DNA from: Chloroflexota bacterium
GTDB lineage: Bacteria > Chloroflexota > Dehalococcoidia > JACPQK01
Direction: 5' to 3'
DNA length: 50,120 nt
Assembly: GCA_016190505.1 (NCBI GenBank)
Contig: JACPQM010000079.1
Span: 1-50,120, forward strand
The translations under genes and the position numbers were made by a program. Below the pieces are notes generated by a model. That model ran no database searches, was not told the origin of the DNA, and saw nothing but the letters and a program-made list of their open reading frames with translations. Below are positions 48,535-50,120 of this stretch, piece by piece. Position 1 is the first letter of the stretch. Each line of letters opens with the position of its first letter.

Positions 48535-50120
48535 TCAGAGCGCCACCGCCACCGTCACCGTGACTTCGTTGCTAATGATCTCGAAGTAGACGGCCTTGAT
48601 CACCGTGTCCCCCGCGGCGGCCCCCTGAGCGAGCCCGCCCGGGCTGGTGACGGTAGCGACGGTGGTGTTGGTGCTCATCCAGATGACGCTATCGGTCAAA
48701 TTCGCCGTGGTGCCGTCGCTGGAGATACCCGTGGCAGTGAACTGCCTGGTCTGGCCCAGCGCCAGAGGACCGCTGGCGGCGGTCACCACCACCGCGACCA
48801 CGGATGTGCAGACTGAGTTGCGTCGCTTGAGAGGCGGGTTGTTCTTGCTGCCTCCCTTGCCCCCCTGGGCCCCCTCGTCACGGTCGGCTCGCGTGGACCC
48901 GGAGTCGGGTGGCGTGATGTGGGCGCTGGCCATACACTCGTTGGTCTCGTCACTGCCTCCGCCCTCACTGATGTCCTCGCCTCCACCGCCATCCATGTTG
49001 TCCCCGCCGTTCTGGCCGTACATGACGTCGTCACCGTGCTCGCCGAACATGTCGTCGTCGCCGGCCCCGCCGAACATGACATCATCCCCGAAACCGCCCC
49101 GCATCAGGTCGTTGCGGCCCTGACCGTACATGGTGTCGGCATCGGCTTCGCCGAACAGCCGGTCATTGCCGCTGGTCCCCGCGGACGGAGGCGCGGCCAG
49201 GGTACCCTCGTCAAGTAGCTTGACGATGCGCTGCACGGCGTTGCTGCCGCGGTTGCTGTCCTTGCCCGTAGTGGCGTTGCCCTTGCCGGTCTTACGGTCG
49301 CTCAGCTTCCAGCGGCCAGCGCCGTCCAGGGCGCGCTGTACATCGGCGTTGTCACCCGCCAGCAGGTCCCAGTCGTCACCGGTGATGCCGAAGGCGCCAT
49401 CGCCACCGTAGATCTCGTCATCGCCATCGAGGCGCCCGTCTTGTGCAGACGTGGAGTCGCTGGAGATGGTCCTGCCCGTGCCTCCCACCAGGTCGTCCTG
49501 TCCGGCATCGCCGTAGAGCCTGTCGTTCCCGGCGTTCCCCTGGATGATGTCGTCACCACCGTTGGCCTTTTCGTCCACGGTGATGGCGCCGGCGTCATTG
49601 CGCACGTTGTCCCCGCTGATCAGGTCGTTGCCGCCGCCACCGTAGAGCACGTCGTCGTTGGCCTCTCCGAAGATGTTGTCGTTCCCGGAAGTGCCCGCGC
49701 CTGCTGGCGAGCCGACCATCCCGATGTCATACAGGGTGATGATGCGGGCCTTGCCAGAGTTGAAGGTGTTGGTGGTCCACAGGCCACCCGTGAGCACCCG
49801 CTGGATGTCCGCGTTGTCTCCCGCGATGACATCGAAGTCATCACTGGTCACACCGCCTGCGCCGTCGCCGCCGTAGATGGTGTCGTTGCCGTCCAGCCGG
49901 CCGTCTGCCACGGAGGGCGCAATGTTGGAGTTGGAGATGGTGCGGCCGGTGCCGCCCACGATGTCGTCCTGCCCAGCGTCGCCGTAGATGGTATCGTTAC
50001 CGTCGTTGCCCTGGATAATGTCGTCCCCGGAGCCGCCGCGGATGGTGTCGTTGCCGCCGCCGCCGTACAGGATGTCGTCGTTGGCCTCGCCGTAGATGTA
50101 GTCGTTGCCCGAAGTCCCCA
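48535..50120 (-). CDS. RTX-type calcium-binding repeat protein with Big-like domain, partial
   Basis: The C-terminal 528 residues of a larger secreted protein; the start lies beyond the window. Nonapeptide GGxGxDxxx runs (such as YGGGGNDLISGD and FGGAGDDDMFGEHGDD) form calcium-binding beta rolls. Long modules repeat, each starting GTSGND, continuing through GDAGQDD(I/L)VGGTGRTIS, and a GDNAD(I/V)QR block ending in an R(I)I-x-L segment. A bacterial Ig-like (Big) domain with ALGQTRQFTATGIS and VATVTSPGGLAQG closes the chain. Such proteins sit on or leave the cell surface; the function of this one is unknown. Confidence 0.88.
   Translation of the reverse strand, partial: GTSGNDYIYGEANDDILYGGGGNDTIRGGSGDDIIQGNDGNDTIYGDAGQDDIVGGTGRTISNSNIAPSVADGRLDGNDTIYGGDGAGGVTSDDFDVIAGDNADIQRVLTGGLWTTNTFNSGKARIITLYDIGMVGSPAGAGTSGNDNIFGEANDDVLYGGGGNDLISGDNVRNDAGAITVDEKANGGDDIIQGNAGNDRLYGDAGQDDLVGGTGRTISSDSTSAQDGRLDGDDEIYGGDGAFGITGDDWDLLAGDNADVQRALDGAGRWKLSDRKTGKGNATTGKDSNRGSNAVQRIVKLLDEGTLAAPPSAGTSGNDRLFGEADADTMYGQGRNDLMRGGFGDDVMFGGAGDDDMFGEHGDDVMYGQNGGDNMDGGGGEDISEGGGSDETNECMASAHITPPDSGSTRADRDEGAQGGKGGSKNNPPLKRRNSVCTSVVAVVVTAASGPLALGQTRQFTATGISSDGTTANLTDSVIWMSTNTTVATVTSPGGLAQGAAAGDTVIKAVYFEIISNEVTVTVAVAL

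Overview
The window is GC-rich bacterial DNA, most likely from a Chloroflexota bacterium (Dehalococcoidia or SAR202-like). This rests on lipoproteins with Pro/Thr/Ala-rich linkers, multiple molybdenum hydroxylases and UbiD decarboxylases, a ruvB-queH pair, and many short palindromes in intergenic DNA. It is an inference from gene content; no rRNA or tRNA gene is visible to confirm it.

Layout. 1-11.1 kb is mostly core: a GNAT acetyltransferase, gdhA, a double VOC-domain protein, then a minus-strand block prfA-prmC-arsC, a secreted nuclease, a 59-residue membrane protein, an SDR dehydrogenase, a DUF1801 protein, and the operon ruvB-queH-DUF4145. 11-13.9 kb holds a crotonase with features of hydroxycinnamoyl-CoA hydratase/lyase and a tungsten/molybdenum aldehyde:ferredoxin oxidoreductase.

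14-24.2 kb is a minus-strand defence island whose first four genes overlap by ATGA junctions: res (type III-like restriction subunit), a Bro-N protein, mod (methyltransferase), a DUF6946-like protein, and, 8 bp on, a RelE-like/UvrD helicase fusion. The mod gene is the most unusual object here. A roughly 480-bp element with 31-bp imperfect inverted ends and a complete four-helix-bundle (23S rRNA intervening-sequence-protein type) gene sits inside it, and related palindromes occur at three more places in mod, all without breaking its frame. At the island edge lie an orphan DUF6922 gene and a decayed xanthine-dehydrogenase fragment.

24.8-43.6 kb is a catabolic region with two divergent operons. 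To the left: lipoprotein binding protein, UbiD decarboxylase, PuuE-like deacetylase, second binding protein, second UbiD, and a molybdopterin subunit. To the right: two cupin proteins, a third binding protein, and a complete molybdenum hydroxylase set (Mo subunit, CoxG-like, FAD subunit, 2Fe-2S subunit). Three family-5 binding proteins are present without a permease or ATPase gene. Together with the crotonase and AOR, this suggests uptake and stepwise oxidation, hydroxylation, decarboxylation and ring opening of aromatic or plant-derived acids; the substrate is not known.

43.6-46.9 kb is a second accessory patch: an HD-domain phosphohydrolase and a YwgA/Panacea-like protein lie between an intact 2Fe-2S gene and a 339-bp near-identical truncated copy of it, followed at once by a DUF433/DUF5615 toxin-antitoxin pair. 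The last 3 kb holds a membrane-anchored protein with an acidic tail and the C-terminal part of a large RTX-type calcium-binding protein with a Big-like domain, which runs off the window.
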